Assembly: GCF_964204645.1 (NCBI RefSeq)
Contig: NC_134027.1
Span: 16,912,485-16,976,484 of the forward strand
DNA from: Tubulanus polymorphus
Lineage: Eukaryota > Nemertea > Palaeonemertea > Tubulaniformes > Tubulanidae
DNA length: 64,000 nt
Direction: 5' to 3'
The position numbers were made by a program, and so were the translations under genes. Under the pieces are notes generated by a model. That model saw only the letters and a program-made list of their open reading frames with translations, ran no database searches and was not told the DNA's origin. Position 1 is the first letter of the stretch; each line of letters opens with the position of its first letter. Shown piece after piece: positions 49,358-61,442 of this stretch.

Positions 49358-52254
49358 GAAAGGCTGAATCCAAGAACATGTCTATCGCACTTTTGAGCCC
49401 AAACGTCTACTTTTACTTAGTAGCCACTTGAGAACAATAAGCAATTAACGATATCAGCTACTTTTCCAGTAGTATACATTTCAAAACAGTCACTCTGAAA
49501 TAGTATTCCTTTCAATTCGGTTGGTTTTCTATAGTAACTGTTTCGAAGAGTTTACTATTGAAAAGTGACCATTTTAAAACATCTGGTTTCGATAGTGCAC
49601 ATTAGCAGTAGAGGTGACTGTTAAACCACCCGCCTGTAAACAGTGACTTTGTGATAGTAACTCCTACCGCAGCAGCTACTCTCAAAACACATCGTTTCTA
49701 AAAGTCAACTATTGAATAGTGACCATTTTGAGATCACTTGCCAGATTCCCTGTTATAAATACACTGTAGCAACATATGCTTCAGATTTGCAGTGATACGT
49801 GACAATATAAACATACTGAAAACTCTACTCATGCTATAGTTTGGGGTATAGTTCTATTTAGAGTGACTCAGTTAAGATCTGAAGATATTGTAGATACTCT
49901 TTGAGGATGTGAAATGTGATGATCGATTCCCAACTCTTACCAATAAAAGTCGAAATTGGAGTTAAATTTGTTTACAAATTGTCAATAGTTATGTAGTGTT
50001 AAAATAAATCGAAATTTCCTTCTTTTCATGGCAATATGATTTAATGCCGACAAATGCAGCTATTTTCAAGCATAGGTCTGCATTTATTTTTAGTATATTC
50101 TTAGATTAAAAGCGCAATCATCAATTCAGGCTATAACCTCTCATTATTGAAATGGTGGTTTATTTTCAATGGGGGCCTGGATGTCTCTGCATCTTAAGAT
50201 GTGCATTTCGGAGTGTTCGAATTTCCCTGAAATCATTGATCTTTTTTTTTAAACAAAGTATGCTATATCCGTGTTGATTTCAAACATTCTAAAGAAATCA
50301 TCTAAATTGAGCACATATTTGATCAAATCTTTTAAAAGAAACTTTGTATGGTATTCAAGATTTCATTTGGATTACGGTAACCTTTGTTGATCGTCACCGG
50401 GGTCATGAATGAAGAAATCCCGTGATAGAATTTTAAATATGATAAAATTTGTTAAAGGTGAAACCGCAACGTTTCGACTGTTGACTAACAGCCATCATCA
50501 GGTAGAATGTAGACATTTCTAGTGATAAGGGCTTTTAGTCAGCTTCATTTATCTACAGTTAACACGGTTTAGAGTATTTCATTCGACTTCTTCGGGTCCT
50601 GTAGCCGTTAAGATCGAAAATTATTTCCGTTTCAGCACAAAAGGGATATACAACCGTGTTGGTCCCTATGAGAGGGATACCCTCTATATCTGCACCTTAA
50701 ACCGGTACCTTTGTTGGTTCTAGCCCGCATTCGCTTCCAAATTCAAGTATTGGTAACGTTGGTTTATGATAATTTGAGAAAAAGAGTTTAGTTGGAGGAA
50801 ACTGATGATTATCTTATAATTCAGCGATTCATTGGTTCATCTATTCAGAAAAAATAAAATAAAGTCTCATAGAGATATTGCGGTGCTAAGTTTATTACTA
50901 TTAAGGGGTAATTACTTTTGGTTCGTAGTCTTTTGGTGGTTAGTGCAGTTAGTTCATTCGTTCATCAATCACTGTCTAGTTAGCCAGTGTAATTGATCTG
51001 CTGACCGATAGCTGCTGCTGGGTTTTTGATGACCTATATAAACAATTTACTCTAAGTAGGAAAGTATGTGAAACTGAAATTACAGCCTATCACATTTCTT
51101 TCACTTCTTAAGCCAAACGAAGTATTCTCTATCAAATGAAATTGCTGATTTCAAAATTACGTGAACATCTCAACACTCAACTCTTATACGCTAATCCTTT
51201 GATCTTTTATAATAAGTTGGTAATTTCATTTCAACCAAACCGTATAACTACGAAATAAGATTTTGATCTAGCAAGCGATAAAACGATTCAATATTCATCA
51301 ATGAACAAGCAGAGTACAGCATGACAAAGTGAACATCACATGGATTACTTAAAAATCGTTTGTATCGAAATTAACAATAAATTCAAGGTTAATTCTAAGT
51401 ATTTTAGATACATTTTTTTCATAATTAATTTTATGAACATATGATTTTATTTGTATATTCTTCTCTCATATACCCTCAAAAACAAATTAAGCCTAAGAGA
51501 CAAATTTATTTTTGTTTTTCTTTTCTACAAAATCAAAGATTTATGAACGCACCAGAATGTTTTATAATCGGAAATGTAAAACAAAAATCTTAAAATTCTA
51601 AAGATTCTAGGACTGGCACTATATTTTAGTATTAATGGATTTAATCCATGATGATGATATATGAATCAATAGTTTTCCTATTGGATATTGCCATTTTGTT
51701 GAGCGTAATATAATGTATGGGATTCTTGGCAACTCAAAAATTTTGATTTTCTATTCACAGAACTGTATTCAAAGCATACAGAGTTCTGTATATAAAGCAT
51801 ATGGGGTTTTGAACCTGTCACGTATCACTGCAAATCTTTAACAGATGCTGCTATTTTGAACAGGAAATAACCATGCCATCTCCAAATGGTCACTTTTCAA
51901 TAGTTGACTTTTAGAAACGATGTGTTTTGAGAGTAGCTGCTACGGTAGGAGTTACTATCACAAAGTCACTGTTTACAGGCGGGTGGTTTTACAATCACCT
52001 CTACTGCTAGTGTGCACTATCGAAACCAGATGTTTTAAAATGGTCACTTTTAAATAGTAAACTCTTCGAAACAGTTACTATAGAAAACCAACCGAATTGA
52101 AAGGAATACTATTTCAGAGTGACTGTTTTGAAATGTATACTACAGGAAAAGTAGCCGATATCGTTAATTGCTTATTGTTTTCAAGTGGCTACTAAGTAAA
52201 AGTAGACGTTTGGGCTCAAAAGTGGGATAGACATGTTCTTGGATTCAGCCTTTC
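49358..52254. mobile_element. Non-autonomous DNA transposon, 2.9 kb, with about 374-bp TIRs
   Basis: The ends GAAAGGCTGAATCCAAGAAC and GTTCTTGGATTCAGCCTTTC form inverted repeats extending to about 49731 and 51881, nearly identical (for example CACTATTCAATAGTTGACT-type and ACAGGCGGGTGG blocks on both sides). The centre (about 2.1 kb) has no gene; it contains a hammerhead-like motif at 50465-50510 and a second inverted pair (GATTTGCAGTGATACGTGAC at 49787-49806; mirror at 51817-51836). AATT flanks suggest a 4-bp duplication. The superfamily is not recognised. Confidence 0.75.
50465..50510 (-). ncRNA. Hammerhead-like motif in the transposon centre
   Basis: On the minus strand CTGATGA (50501-50495), a stem-loop GGCTGTT/AACAGTC with loop AGTC, and GAAAC (to 50471). 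This matches the hammerhead core; similar sequences occur in Penelope-like element ends, so a Penelope tail may be captured here. Flanking stems are not verified. Confidence 0.5.
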
Positions 52255-52258
52255 AATT
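52255..52258. repeat. AATT flank of the long-TIR element, right
   Basis: AATT directly after the right TIR, matching 49354-49357. Confidence 0.5.
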
Positions 52259-52574
52259 TTGCTTTGTTTCTTATCAATATCTTTATAAAAATAAATCTTC
52301 ACCTAAAATATCATTATTAATATTTCTAATATGACTTCTAGATTTTAAATGTTGTTCATAATATCTTTTATTACTGAATGATTGATTACATGTATCACAT
52401 TTATATATTTCTTTTTCATTCTTTAATTCTTCTAATTTAGTTTCTAATAAATCATCTTTATATTCTAATTTCAATTTATTTTCTAAGTGATTTAGTTTTA
52501 TTATGTCTTGCTTTTTGAGATTTATCTATTTTGATTTTACATGTTGGACAGTGGTACTTCTTATTTTCTTCCAT
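52259..52574 (-). pseudogene. polB: B-type PolB remnant (copy C), N-terminal fingers
   Basis: From ATG 52574 down to the transposon: a finger with HCPTCKI...SQKARHNKT and, in the frame 52474-52283, CDTCNQSFSNKRYYEQHLKS, then NDILGED. It matches the start of B PolB (33075) and D PolB (56356). A base is missing near 52490. Confidence 0.82.
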
Positions 52575-52648
52575 TTCAATATCGAATTTTTTATTAAAAT
52601 TGATTTTAGAAGTTATTCATATTCATATATATATATGAATATTATTAA

Positions 52649-52796
52649 TGTAATAGGGAATAAGTCGTTTCATATCAAAGGTTGAAGGGGCGAGTGAGTA
52701 AAAAAAAATAAATTCGAGCGTGCGAGAATTTAGTTTTTAATTTTCATGAGCTCGACCCTTCGACCTTTGGTATGAAACAACTTATTCCCTAATACT
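52649..52796. repeat. Terminal palindrome of copy C
   Basis: About 148 bp from GTAATAGGGAATAAGTCGTT to AACAACTTATTCCCTAATACT. The centre has GCGAGTGAGT...CATGAGCTCG and CGAGCGTGCGAGAATTTAGT. It contains GAAGGGGCGAG and CTCGACCCTTCGACC, the same terminal direct-repeat theme. Confidence 0.8.
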
Positions 52797-53440
52797 CCTG
52801 GTAACTGTCGAAAAATTATTTGAATTGCTTTAAATCTGCTTGTACTGTTTTTTCATTTATTCTGCTGAAGAAGGCCAGGGAGCGGAAACGTTCTAAAATA
52901 AATATCATTAGCATCAAAAAAACATACGATTTTTGTACATTCAACATATCTACTGGTAAACTGGCAATTTTCGAGCAACTGCCCAGGCATTTGGTAATCC
53001 TTCAATAAAATGGACTAAAAATCGATGCTTTAGGTCAACTCATCTGTGCTCTGTTGGTCCTATTAAGGCCAAATGAGGTATTTACTACTAAAACTGACTG
53101 AGCATGTTAAATTGAGATATAGATTAGATGCACATGGGCCTATAATTGGCTGATAGAAAATTTGAACTTACCGAGATCTAAGCTATATACCGGCTTTATC
53201 GGCCACCTCCACGGCCACTAGGTCTTCCGGCTCTTCGGTTCAACTCCAGAAAAAAAGGTCAATATAGTTCCATCGTGGAGGATTTTCTTAAATGAGGTGA
53301 GTGGTTCGGTTTCAAATTGCCGTCAAAAACCTGATAGTCGACCAGTTTTCGCGTCGACAATCGGCAATCAGAAATCTGATTGCCTATATCATCATATCGC
53401 CGATTGTCGAATCTAGAAATGGTCCACTATCAGGTTTCTG
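52797..53440. other. Gene-free flank of copy C
   Basis: No gene. A segment at 52857-52900, CTGCTGAAGAAGGCC...GCGGAAACGTT, resembles a worn Penelope-type 3' tail with degenerate hammerhead core. Around 53330-53440 short inverted segments (GATTGTCGAATC / CGACAATCGGCAATC) occur. Confidence 0.4.
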
Positions 53441-53449
53441 ATTACCCCC

Positions 53450-54480
53450 GTGAAGCTGGCTCCTGGTTCCCGGTTCCCGGTTCAGCTCCCAATTCAAAAT
53501 CATTCTAAATCGGGAGTCGAACCAGTAGCTAGCTACCGGTTCCTGGTTCCCAGTTCGGTTCCCAATTCAAAATGTCACTTTCCTATACATTTTGAACCAG
53601 TAGCCTGTTCGCGGTTCCCAGTTCAAAATGTGAAGCTGGCTACTTATTGAGAAACTTATTCGATTCGTCTCTATTGGAGACAGTAGGTAAATGTGATGAT
53701 TGCGTAACCATGGTGTCTGCTGTTAAGAGCTTGCCACAACCTTGACTTCGGCCACCAGGCTAATCCGGAGACGTCTAAATTACCACCATGTCTGTGTCGA
53801 TTTCAATAGTTTCACCAGTCGCTAAGCAACTGTTCCCGTTTCATCTAATTCAGAATGTCAGTTGCAAATTCATTTTGAAACAGCAGCCCGTACCCGGTTC
53901 CAAATGTAAAGCTGGATACATACTGAGAAACTTATTCGATTCGACTCTATTGGAGACAGCAGGTAAATGTGATGATTGCGTAACCATGGTGTCTGCTGTT
54001 AAGAGCTCGCCACAACCTTGACTTCGGCCACCAGGCTAATCCGGAGACGTCTAAATTACCACCATGTCTGTGCCGATTTCAATTGTTTCACCAGTCGCTA
54101 CGCAACTGTTCCCGTTTCATCTTATTCAGGGTCCAGTTCCACAGTTCTGAGTTAAGATTTGACCCTGGGTTAAAACATTGAAAATGAACTAACTTTAACT
54201 CAGAGTTAACTCTAACTCACAACTGTGGAACTGGGTCCAGAATGTCAGTTGCAAATTCATTTTGAACCAGTAGCCCGTTCCCGGTTCCCGGTTTAAAATG
54301 TGAAGCTGGCTACTTATTGAGAAACTTATTCGATTCGACTCTATTGCAGACAGCAGGTAAATGTGGTGGTTGTGTAACCCTGTTGTTAAGTGCTAGCCGC
54401 CATTTTGACCGACAGTCGAGACGAAGCCAATAAAGACGTCTAAACACAATTGCGTAACCATGTCTGCTGACTGCGAACGT
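53450..54480. repeat. Tandem repeat, about 276-bp unit, three partial copies
   Basis: GAGAAACTTATTCGATTC followed by CTCTATTGGAGACAG(C/T)AGGTAAATG recurs at 53649, 53925 and 54319, and GCCACCAGGCTAATCCGGAG at about 53751 and 54027. The first two units are 276 bp apart; the third is displaced by the MITE at 54129. ORFs here are repeat artefacts. Confidence 0.75.
54129..54238. mobile_element. MITE of about 110 bp in the tandem repeat
   Basis: Ends GGGTCCAGTTCCACAGTT and AACTGTGGAACTGGGTCC are inverted repeats. Comparison with the neighbouring repeat unit (TTCAGAATGTCAGTTGC uninterrupted at about 53850) shows an insertion. No coding content. Confidence 0.8.
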
Positions 54481-55366
54481 AGCCCGGAGCGTTAACCTGA
54501 ACAGCGGCTGTAACTACGACACTAAAGGGGTTAAACTCAGAAATATCTTCTACCATTCGTTGAATGTTTTGTGAAATAAGCGAAATCCTCGGAAATTTCT
54601 TTCTTTTTAAAATTTGCAACTACGTATTTATCTGGATCGCTGCCGGGCTCTGACAGCCATCAGCTTCTACTACGTCATCATCCCAATATGAGTGTATAAA
54701 GCTACGAGATTGTACTGCGTGACTTGTGATTTGTTGCTAGTTTTTCGCACAGCCAATGGGTTAATGCCCTGGGCGCGGTTAAGGTAATAATTCGAATTGA
54801 AAATGCTTAATTCTGGTTTAGGGGAATTGCAGTGAAAATGTTTTTTTGTATCTATATGTTAGAAACCTTAATAAATATATTTTCACAACAGCAGAAAAAT
54901 ATTTCATCTAATACTTTATCCAAAAAGATGGTATTGTAGAGTGCCTGGCCGCCGCGTTTTCTAATGTTTTTTTCGCCGCTATTTCCACTAAAACACCATA
55001 AATCGATTCGGCGTTATGGTTTAACGCATCCTCTGGTATCGATTACTTCCAAAAACCGATAGGGGACCTCTCACGACCTCCCTAGAGGCTTGTTACCTAT
55101 TGAATTGTCTGATTCGTTTGTCGTTACTTATTCGCCAGGTGGCGTGCAGGTATACGCTATCCGCAATCCAGACATTTTACGTAATCATATCTACTGTGCT
55201 GATAAACAACCTCCTGAAATATTGAGCTGCTTCTTCGTGCGGTCTGTCAACTACCATGGTCAGACATAAATACTGCATGTATGCTTAAAAAAATTTGAAA
55301 AATTTATGAATGGTGCCTGTAAATTACGTGGCCGGAACTGTTACTGCTATACCGCGGAGCGTCATC
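54481..55366. other. Gene-free stretch
   Basis: Nothing recognised: no long frame, no repeat with visible partner in the window. Confidence 0.4.
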
Positions 55367-55368
55367 TT

Positions 55369-55676
55369 AAGCCGCGATCACACGGAGACGATTTGGCCCG
55401 GGCCACATTGACACGGATCAGGGACCGGCCTGAGAGCGCGTTCACACGCAAACCATTCACTCGATACTAAACAATGCTGAAACAAAGCGAAGTGGATCAT
55501 TTCCGTTACCACTTGGAATTAAAATGCAATCATTTGTCTGGTGCTAAAATTTGGTTCGGGCCTGGTCCGACGTTTTTGGTCGGGCCAAACAGGCTCGGGC
55601 CCATTTGGCACCCGTGTGAACAGTAGTTCCGGACCAAATTTGGCACGGGCCAAAAATGCTCGTGTGATCGCGGCTT
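55369..55676. mobile_element. MITE with AAGCCGCGATCACACG inverted ends
   Basis: 308 bp between AAGCCGCGATCACACG and CGTGTGATCGCGGCTT, with TTA-like flanks (CTTAAG / CTTTAA). Inside, TTTGGCCCGGGCC and TTGGCACGGGCC are partially mirrored. A three-base TA-rich flank fits PIF/Harbinger-type MITEs, as an inference. The minus-strand ORF in it is incidental. Confidence 0.65.
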
Positions 55677-55784
55677 TAATGGTTTCTTGGTTGAATAAAC
55701 TCACTTAAAAACAAGGCGAATCAAGAGTGGTCACCTGATAGATAAATCTGACTTGAGAGAAATCAATTATCTTGATTTAAAGGC

Positions 55785-55906
55785 AGTAATAGGGAATAAG
55801 TTGTTTCAAGCCAAAGGTCGAAGGGTCGAAACATAAATTCTCGCACACTCGAATTTATTTTCCGACCCTTCAACCTTTAACTCGAAACAACTTATTCCCT
55901 ATTATT
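55785..55906. repeat. 122-bp terminal palindrome, left end of copy D
   Basis: AGTAATAGGGAATAAGTTGT ... ACAACTTATTCCCTATTATT, with AAGGTCGAAGGGTCGAA in the left arm and CGACCCTTCAACCTTTA in the right, around TAAATTCTCGCACACTCGAA. Confidence 0.85.
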
Positions 55907-55976
55907 CTTAAAATATTCATATATATGAATAGGAATAACTTCTAAAATCAATTTTAATAAAAAATTTGTTATTAAA

Positions 55977-56318
55977 ATGGAGAGTAAACAAATACACAGT
56001 GAATTCTTAGATAGAATCGAAGATACTTCAAACGTCAAATCTGTAGATTATAAATTCAAAAAGTTAACAGAATTAACAATTCATAAGACATATCTAATTA
56101 CAATTATTGATACAGTTACTAATAACTATGGAGATAAATTAGTTATCCACTTAGAATATGAAGGATTATAAGGAAGTAAATATAAATTCAGAACATATTT
56201 ACCAGATAGATTTCATAGATTATCAAGTGAAGATTTAGAAGAATTATGTTCAGGTGATTTCTATTTCATATACAAATGTAAGAATGAAAAAGGGCACCAT
56301 GAAATAGATTTCGAATAA
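55977..56318 (+). pseudogene. Possible ssDNA-binding protein, copy D, one stop
   Basis: Same family as 28669-29022. Starts MESKQIHSEFLDRI (a few codons shorter than B near the N-terminus). An in-frame TAA at 56169-56171 stops it after 64 codons; the remainder, with YLPDRFHRLSSEDLEELCSG and HHEIDFE, stays in frame to 56318. It lies between the terminal palindrome and PolB, both with the AATTTTAATAAAAA leader, which supports a link to replication. Confidence 0.6.
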
Positions 56319-56355
56319 TATAAAATCAATTTTAATAAAAAGATTTGTTATTAAA
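56319..56355 (+). promoter_or_regulatory. Early-type leader of PolB, copy D
   Basis: AAAATCAATTTTAATAAAAA, then GATTTGTTATTAAAATGG. The same element precedes 55977 (CAATTTTAATAAAAAATTTG), 29022 (reverse strand) and, in part, 61443. Confidence 0.5.
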
Positions 56356-59300
56356 ATGGAAGCAAATAAGTACTACTGTCCGACATGTAAAATTAATATA
56401 GATAAATCTCAAAAAGCAAGACACAATAAAACTAAAACACATTTACAGAATAAATTGAAATTAGAATATAAAGATGATATATTAGAAACTAAATTAGCTG
56501 AATTAAAGAATGAAAAAGAAATATATAAATGTGATACATGTAATCAATCATTCAGTGATAAAAGATATTATAAAGAACATTTAAAATCTGAAAGTAATAT
56601 TAGAAATAAGAATAATGATATTTTAGGGAAAGATTATTTTGATAATGGTAAAGATAAGAACAGAAGACAATTAAAAGAATAAAAAATAAAATAAACAATA
56701 AAAGGCCATACATGGAAGATGTAATAAATTATATTAATTCATTAGATAAAAGAAAAGAAATAGAAATAACCGATTCATTCAAAAGTGATATTGGACCAGC
56801 TGCAATTGAATTTAAATTTCATAAAGGTAAAACATTAGAAGAAAATAAAAAACATTTAGAAAATATGAAAAATATTATAAGAATAATTACAGATGTTGAA
56901 TACCCTAAAATTAGTATATCTTCTAAAGTTAAATTTATAAAATCTGAAGATAAACCAATACATAATATAAATTCCCATTCACAACATATTATTTCAAAAC
57001 AACAGATAGATGAAAAATTAGATAAATGTTATAATGTAGTAAAAACTAAAATAGAAGAGAAATATTTTGAAGGATCTGGTTTAATATTTGATGAAATAAT
57101 AATTATGACTTTACATGTTTAAAACGAAAAATATAATAAGTTAAAACCAATTGATGAAAATAATTTATCATATTATAAAGATGATAATATAAATGCATCA
57201 AGTTATATCAAATTACCATTTAAAACTAATGCTGTAATAAATGTACAAAATTTTGATGATAAATGTTTTCTATGGGCAATAATTAGTTGCTTACACCCAG
57301 TTGAAGATTATAAACAACATAGTTTTAGATTAACACATTATAAACCATTTGAAAATAATTATAAGATAGACAATTATCATGTTAGAATTGAAAATATCCC
57401 AAAAATAGAAAGAGATAATAATATAAAGATAAATGTGTTTGATTTAGTCAAATTACCAAAAACAAAAGGTAACAATATAAAACATTATACATTAGAACCT
57501 CTATACTTATCAAAAGATTATGATTCAAATGATGTTATAGATATATTATATTATGAGAAACATTATATGTGGATTAAAAGAATTGATTTATTTTTCAAAT
57601 CAGAAAATGATTTTGATAATAAAATATATCTATGTAGAAAATGTATAACTAAATTCAGAACTGAAAGTGCATTATTAAATCATAAACAATTATGTGAAAA
57701 TCATTATTATTGTAAAATAGTTTTGCCAAATGAAAAAGATAAAATATTAGAATTCAAAAAATATAATTACAAGAATAAAGTACCATTTGTAATATATGGA
57801 GATTTTGAATCATTAAATAAAGAATTAACTCATCAAGAGAGAAAAGAAATATATCGTAAAAGAAAGAAATTAAATTCTAATGAAAATGATATAATTACTT
57901 ATTCAGATCCTCTAATAACAAATGCTATTAAAAAGATACATCAAAGTGCTGCAGCTTTTGGGTTATATATAAAATCTGGTTATCTAGAACTAATTGAAAG
58001 TGAATATTATCATTACAGAAATGAAAATGTTATCAATCATTTTTGTGACTTATTAATTGAGTGTGAAATCAAATTTAGTAAACTATTAGATACAAATAAA
58101 GAAATAATTATGACAGAAGAAGATAAAGAAGAATTTGAGTTTGCTGATAAATGTTTTTATTGTGAAAAGATATTTAATTATAAAGATAAAAAAGTAAGAG
58201 ACCATGATCATTTGAATGGAAAGTTTAGAGGTGCGGCGCACGAGAATTGTAACTTACAAGCTAAGAAAATCAATTTTGTTCCAGTAATATTTCATAATTT
58301 ATCAGGATATGAAGCTCATTTATTCATCAAACAGCTATGTCATAAAATAAAAGAAATCAATAATGAAATAGAAAGATTAAATTCAAATAGATCAAAAGAT
58401 AAAATACCAACTTATAAATTAAAAATGTTAGCTTAAACATCTGAGAATTATATATCTTTCCAATTTGGGTGTCTAAGATTTATAGATTCATATAGATTTT
58501 TAAGCAGTTCATTAGAACTAATCAAAATCATTAGTTGATAATGAATTAAAGATATTAAAACAACGCTACCCAAATAATGATGATTTTCAATTAATGAGAT
58601 ATAAAGGAGCAATTCCATAGTTTTTATAAAAATCATAATGATTTCAATATAACTGAATTATTAAAAGAACAATTCTATGATGAATTAAAAAATGAATATG
58701 TTAAAGATGAAGTATATAATAGAACTTTGAATATTTGGAATCATTTTAAAATAACAAATCATGGACAATTAGTAGATTTATATTTAAAATCAGATTTATT
58801 ATTATTCACTGATATATTCGAAAGGTTTAGAGATGTAAACCTGAAATATTTCAATATTGATCCTTGCCATTGTTATTCATCACCAGGATTAACTTGGGAT
58901 TGTGGTTTAAAATTTACAGATATAAAAATGGATTTGTTAACAAATATAGATCAATTATTATTATTTGAAAAATCTATAAGAGGAGGAGTTTCAGGTGTAT
59001 TAGGTGATAGATATTTCAATGTAAATGATAACCCTGGTTATAAGTTATTATATATAGATGCAAATAATCTATATGGATGGGCAATGATGGAACCACAACC
59101 TTATGGAGTATTTGAAATAAGTGAAGTTTTACAACATGAAAATAATGATAAATTTGATTTGAAGAAAAAAATCCTAGATATTGCAGATGATTCAGATACT
59201 GGTTACTTCTTTGTTGTAGACTTAGAATACCCTGAAAACATTAAATTTAAATCTAGAAATCTAGCATACTGTCCCGAACATAAAATTGTAACACATGAAG

Positions 59301-61414
59301 AATTATCAAATTATCAAAAAAGAATTAAACCCGAAAATCATATTCATACAGAAAAGTTAATGGTAACTCAGGAAGATAAATATAATTATGTAGTACATTA
59401 TAGAATGTTGAAGTTTTATTTGAATCAAGGAATGGTTCTAAAAAAAGTACATAGATATATACATTTTAATACCAAAGAGAGAACTAAAGCTAAAACTGAT
59501 TTTGAGAAAGATTTCTTCAAGTTAATGAATAATGCATTCTATGGTAAGACTTAAATATTAGAAATAGAAATGATATTGAGTTAGTTAGTGATGGTAAAAG
59601 AATTAGACATTTACAAACATATCATAAGTTCATAGGTAACAGAATGTTTGATGAAAATTTAGCTGCAGTTAAAATGAGAACATCTATGAAATTTAATAAA
59701 CCAATTTATGTTGGAGCTACAGTTTTAGAAATATCAAAGTTATTAATGTATGAATTCTATTATAACGTATTACAACCTCATTTTGGAGAAAAGCATATAG
59801 AAATCTTATATTTTGATTCTGTAACAGCTGACACCCCAATATTTTCAAAATATAATAATCAAATGTTTATTAGAAGAATTTCAGAAATAATTCCAAAACA
59901 AAATGAACTTTATATTTCGTATGGTGAAAAAGAATTAATACAAATAAATGGGTTAATGGATATTTGGACAAAAAATGGATGGGTGAAATTAAAGAATATA
60001 ATTAGACATAAAACAAATAAAAAGATTTATAGAGTTAGAACTAAATTAGGAATTGTTGATGTTACAGAAGATCATAGTTTAATTAAACAAAATGGTGATG
60101 AAATAAAACCAACTGATATAAACATTGGAGATGAATTCTTACATAAAAGATTATACCAAAGAATGAATTATATGTCATTTGATGAAATAATTGATAATAT
60201 TTATAATATAGAACCTGAAACATTAGAAGAAAAAGAATATTTTATCAAAGGATTTTTTATGGGAGATGGATCGGCAGGTGTGTATAAATTTGTTATTGGA
60301 ACTAAATATTGTTGGTATTCATGCAATCAAGATTTGAAATTACTAGAAAGAATTTAAAAAATACTGTGAACAAGTTTACTCAAATAAAACATTTAGAATA
60401 GTGGATCATATGAAATCAACAGCAGTTTATAGAATACTTGTAAATAACCCTTAAGATTTTGCTATAAAATATAATGACGAATTCTATATTCATGCAATAG
60501 TTAAAAGTAATACTTCAACTAAAGAAATGATAGTGCCGGATTATGTATTGAATGCAGAATATAATCTTAGAAAATGGTTCTTCATTGGATTCTACGCAGC
60601 AGATGGTTCAAAAGACTATACAAAACAGAAAACTATATCTTTGACACAAAAAGGAAAAGTTGCCATATCAGGACTAAATATATTATGCAATTCATTAGGA
60701 TTTAATATGTTAGTTAATATTAGAAAGGATAAACCAAATGTATTTCAATTAACACATGTAGAAAATGAACTAACAGAAGAAGTTAGAGATTTATTTGAAA
60801 TATGCAATCCTACAGAATATGTTTATGATTTAACAACTGAAGATGGTACATTTAATTGTGGATTTCCATTAATAATAAAAAATACTGACAGTTACATATT
60901 AAAGATAAAAACTAATAACTTTACTGATGATTTAAAAACATTAAAACATCATTTCGATTTTAGTAATTATCCTAAAGATCATGAATTGTTTAACAATGAT
61001 AATAAAAAGGTGCCTGGTAAATTCAAAGATGAATTAGGTGGTGAAGAAATGATTGAATTCATTGGTATTAGATCTAAAATGTATTCATATAAAACTAAAA
61101 CTCATGAATCAAAGAAATTGAAAGGAATTACTAAAAGTGTAGTAGAAAAAAATATTCATTTCAAAGATTACATCAATTGTATATTCAATGAAGAAGTTAG
61201 AAAACATAAGATGAAATGTTTAAGATTAGAATATCATGAAATGTTTATTGAAGAGATAGAGAAAATAAGTTTGAACCCATTTGATGATAAAAGATATATT
61301 TTAGATGATGGTATACACACAGTTGCTAATGGTTGCAATTTAGATGAATACTTTAAATTTAAAAGAGAAGAAACAAAAGAGAATGAAATATTGAAAAGGA
61401 TTCTAACGTGTTAA
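56356..61414 (+). pseudogene. polB: Protein-primed family-B DNA polymerase with intein, copy D
   Basis: Pieces 56356-56682 (fingers YCPTCKINIDKSQKARH, CDTCNQSFSDKRYYKEH), 56712-57122, 57435-58436 (exo I YGDFESLNKEL, zinc cluster CFYCEKI...RDHDHLNG, exo II NLSGYEAHL, where the usual YD is YE), a broken stretch to 58640, 58727-59554 (exo III, motif A DANNLYGWAMM, motif B NNAFYGKT), 59644-59817 up to ILYFD, then the intein, then 60884-61414. Stops or shifts occur near 56690, 57121, 58434, 58530, 58618 and 59553. Motif C after removal of the intein would be the normal DTDS. B-type. Confidence 0.9.
59818..60883 (+). other. Intein with LAGLIDADG endonuclease in PolB motif C (copy D)
   Basis: Starts Ser (SVTADTPIFS), block B VDVTEDHSLI, endonuclease motifs FIKGFFMGDGSAG and FFIGFYAADG, block F VYDLTTEDGTFN, last residues IIKN then Thr of the extein. 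Penultimate Lys where His is usual, as in copy A. One extra base near 60356 (LKLLERI followed by a stop) and a TAA near 60453 break it. Its sequence is close to the copy A intein, closer than the surrounding polymerases are to each other by eye. Confidence 0.9.
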
Positions 61415-61442
61415 TCAATTTTAATAAAAATATATACTATTA
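61415..61442 (+). promoter_or_regulatory. Early-type leader of HNH, copy D
   Basis: ATCAATTTTAATAAAAATAT then ATACTATTAATGG. It shares the CAATTTTAATAAAAA box with PolB and the ssDNA-binding-like gene, and starts at the PolB stop. Confidence 0.45.

Larger units (their letters stand above)
44212..52796. mobile_element. Polinton copy C (B-type), right-hand remnant with nested insertions
   Basis: A B-type PolB from the palm region (44212) to its N-terminus (52574), interrupted by 46683-49156 and 49358-52254, then an AT-rich spacer and a terminal palindrome ending at 52796. The A-type fragment end touches its left side, so the A-type element inserted into this PolB or was joined by deletion. All other genes of C are missing. 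Confidence 0.8.
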
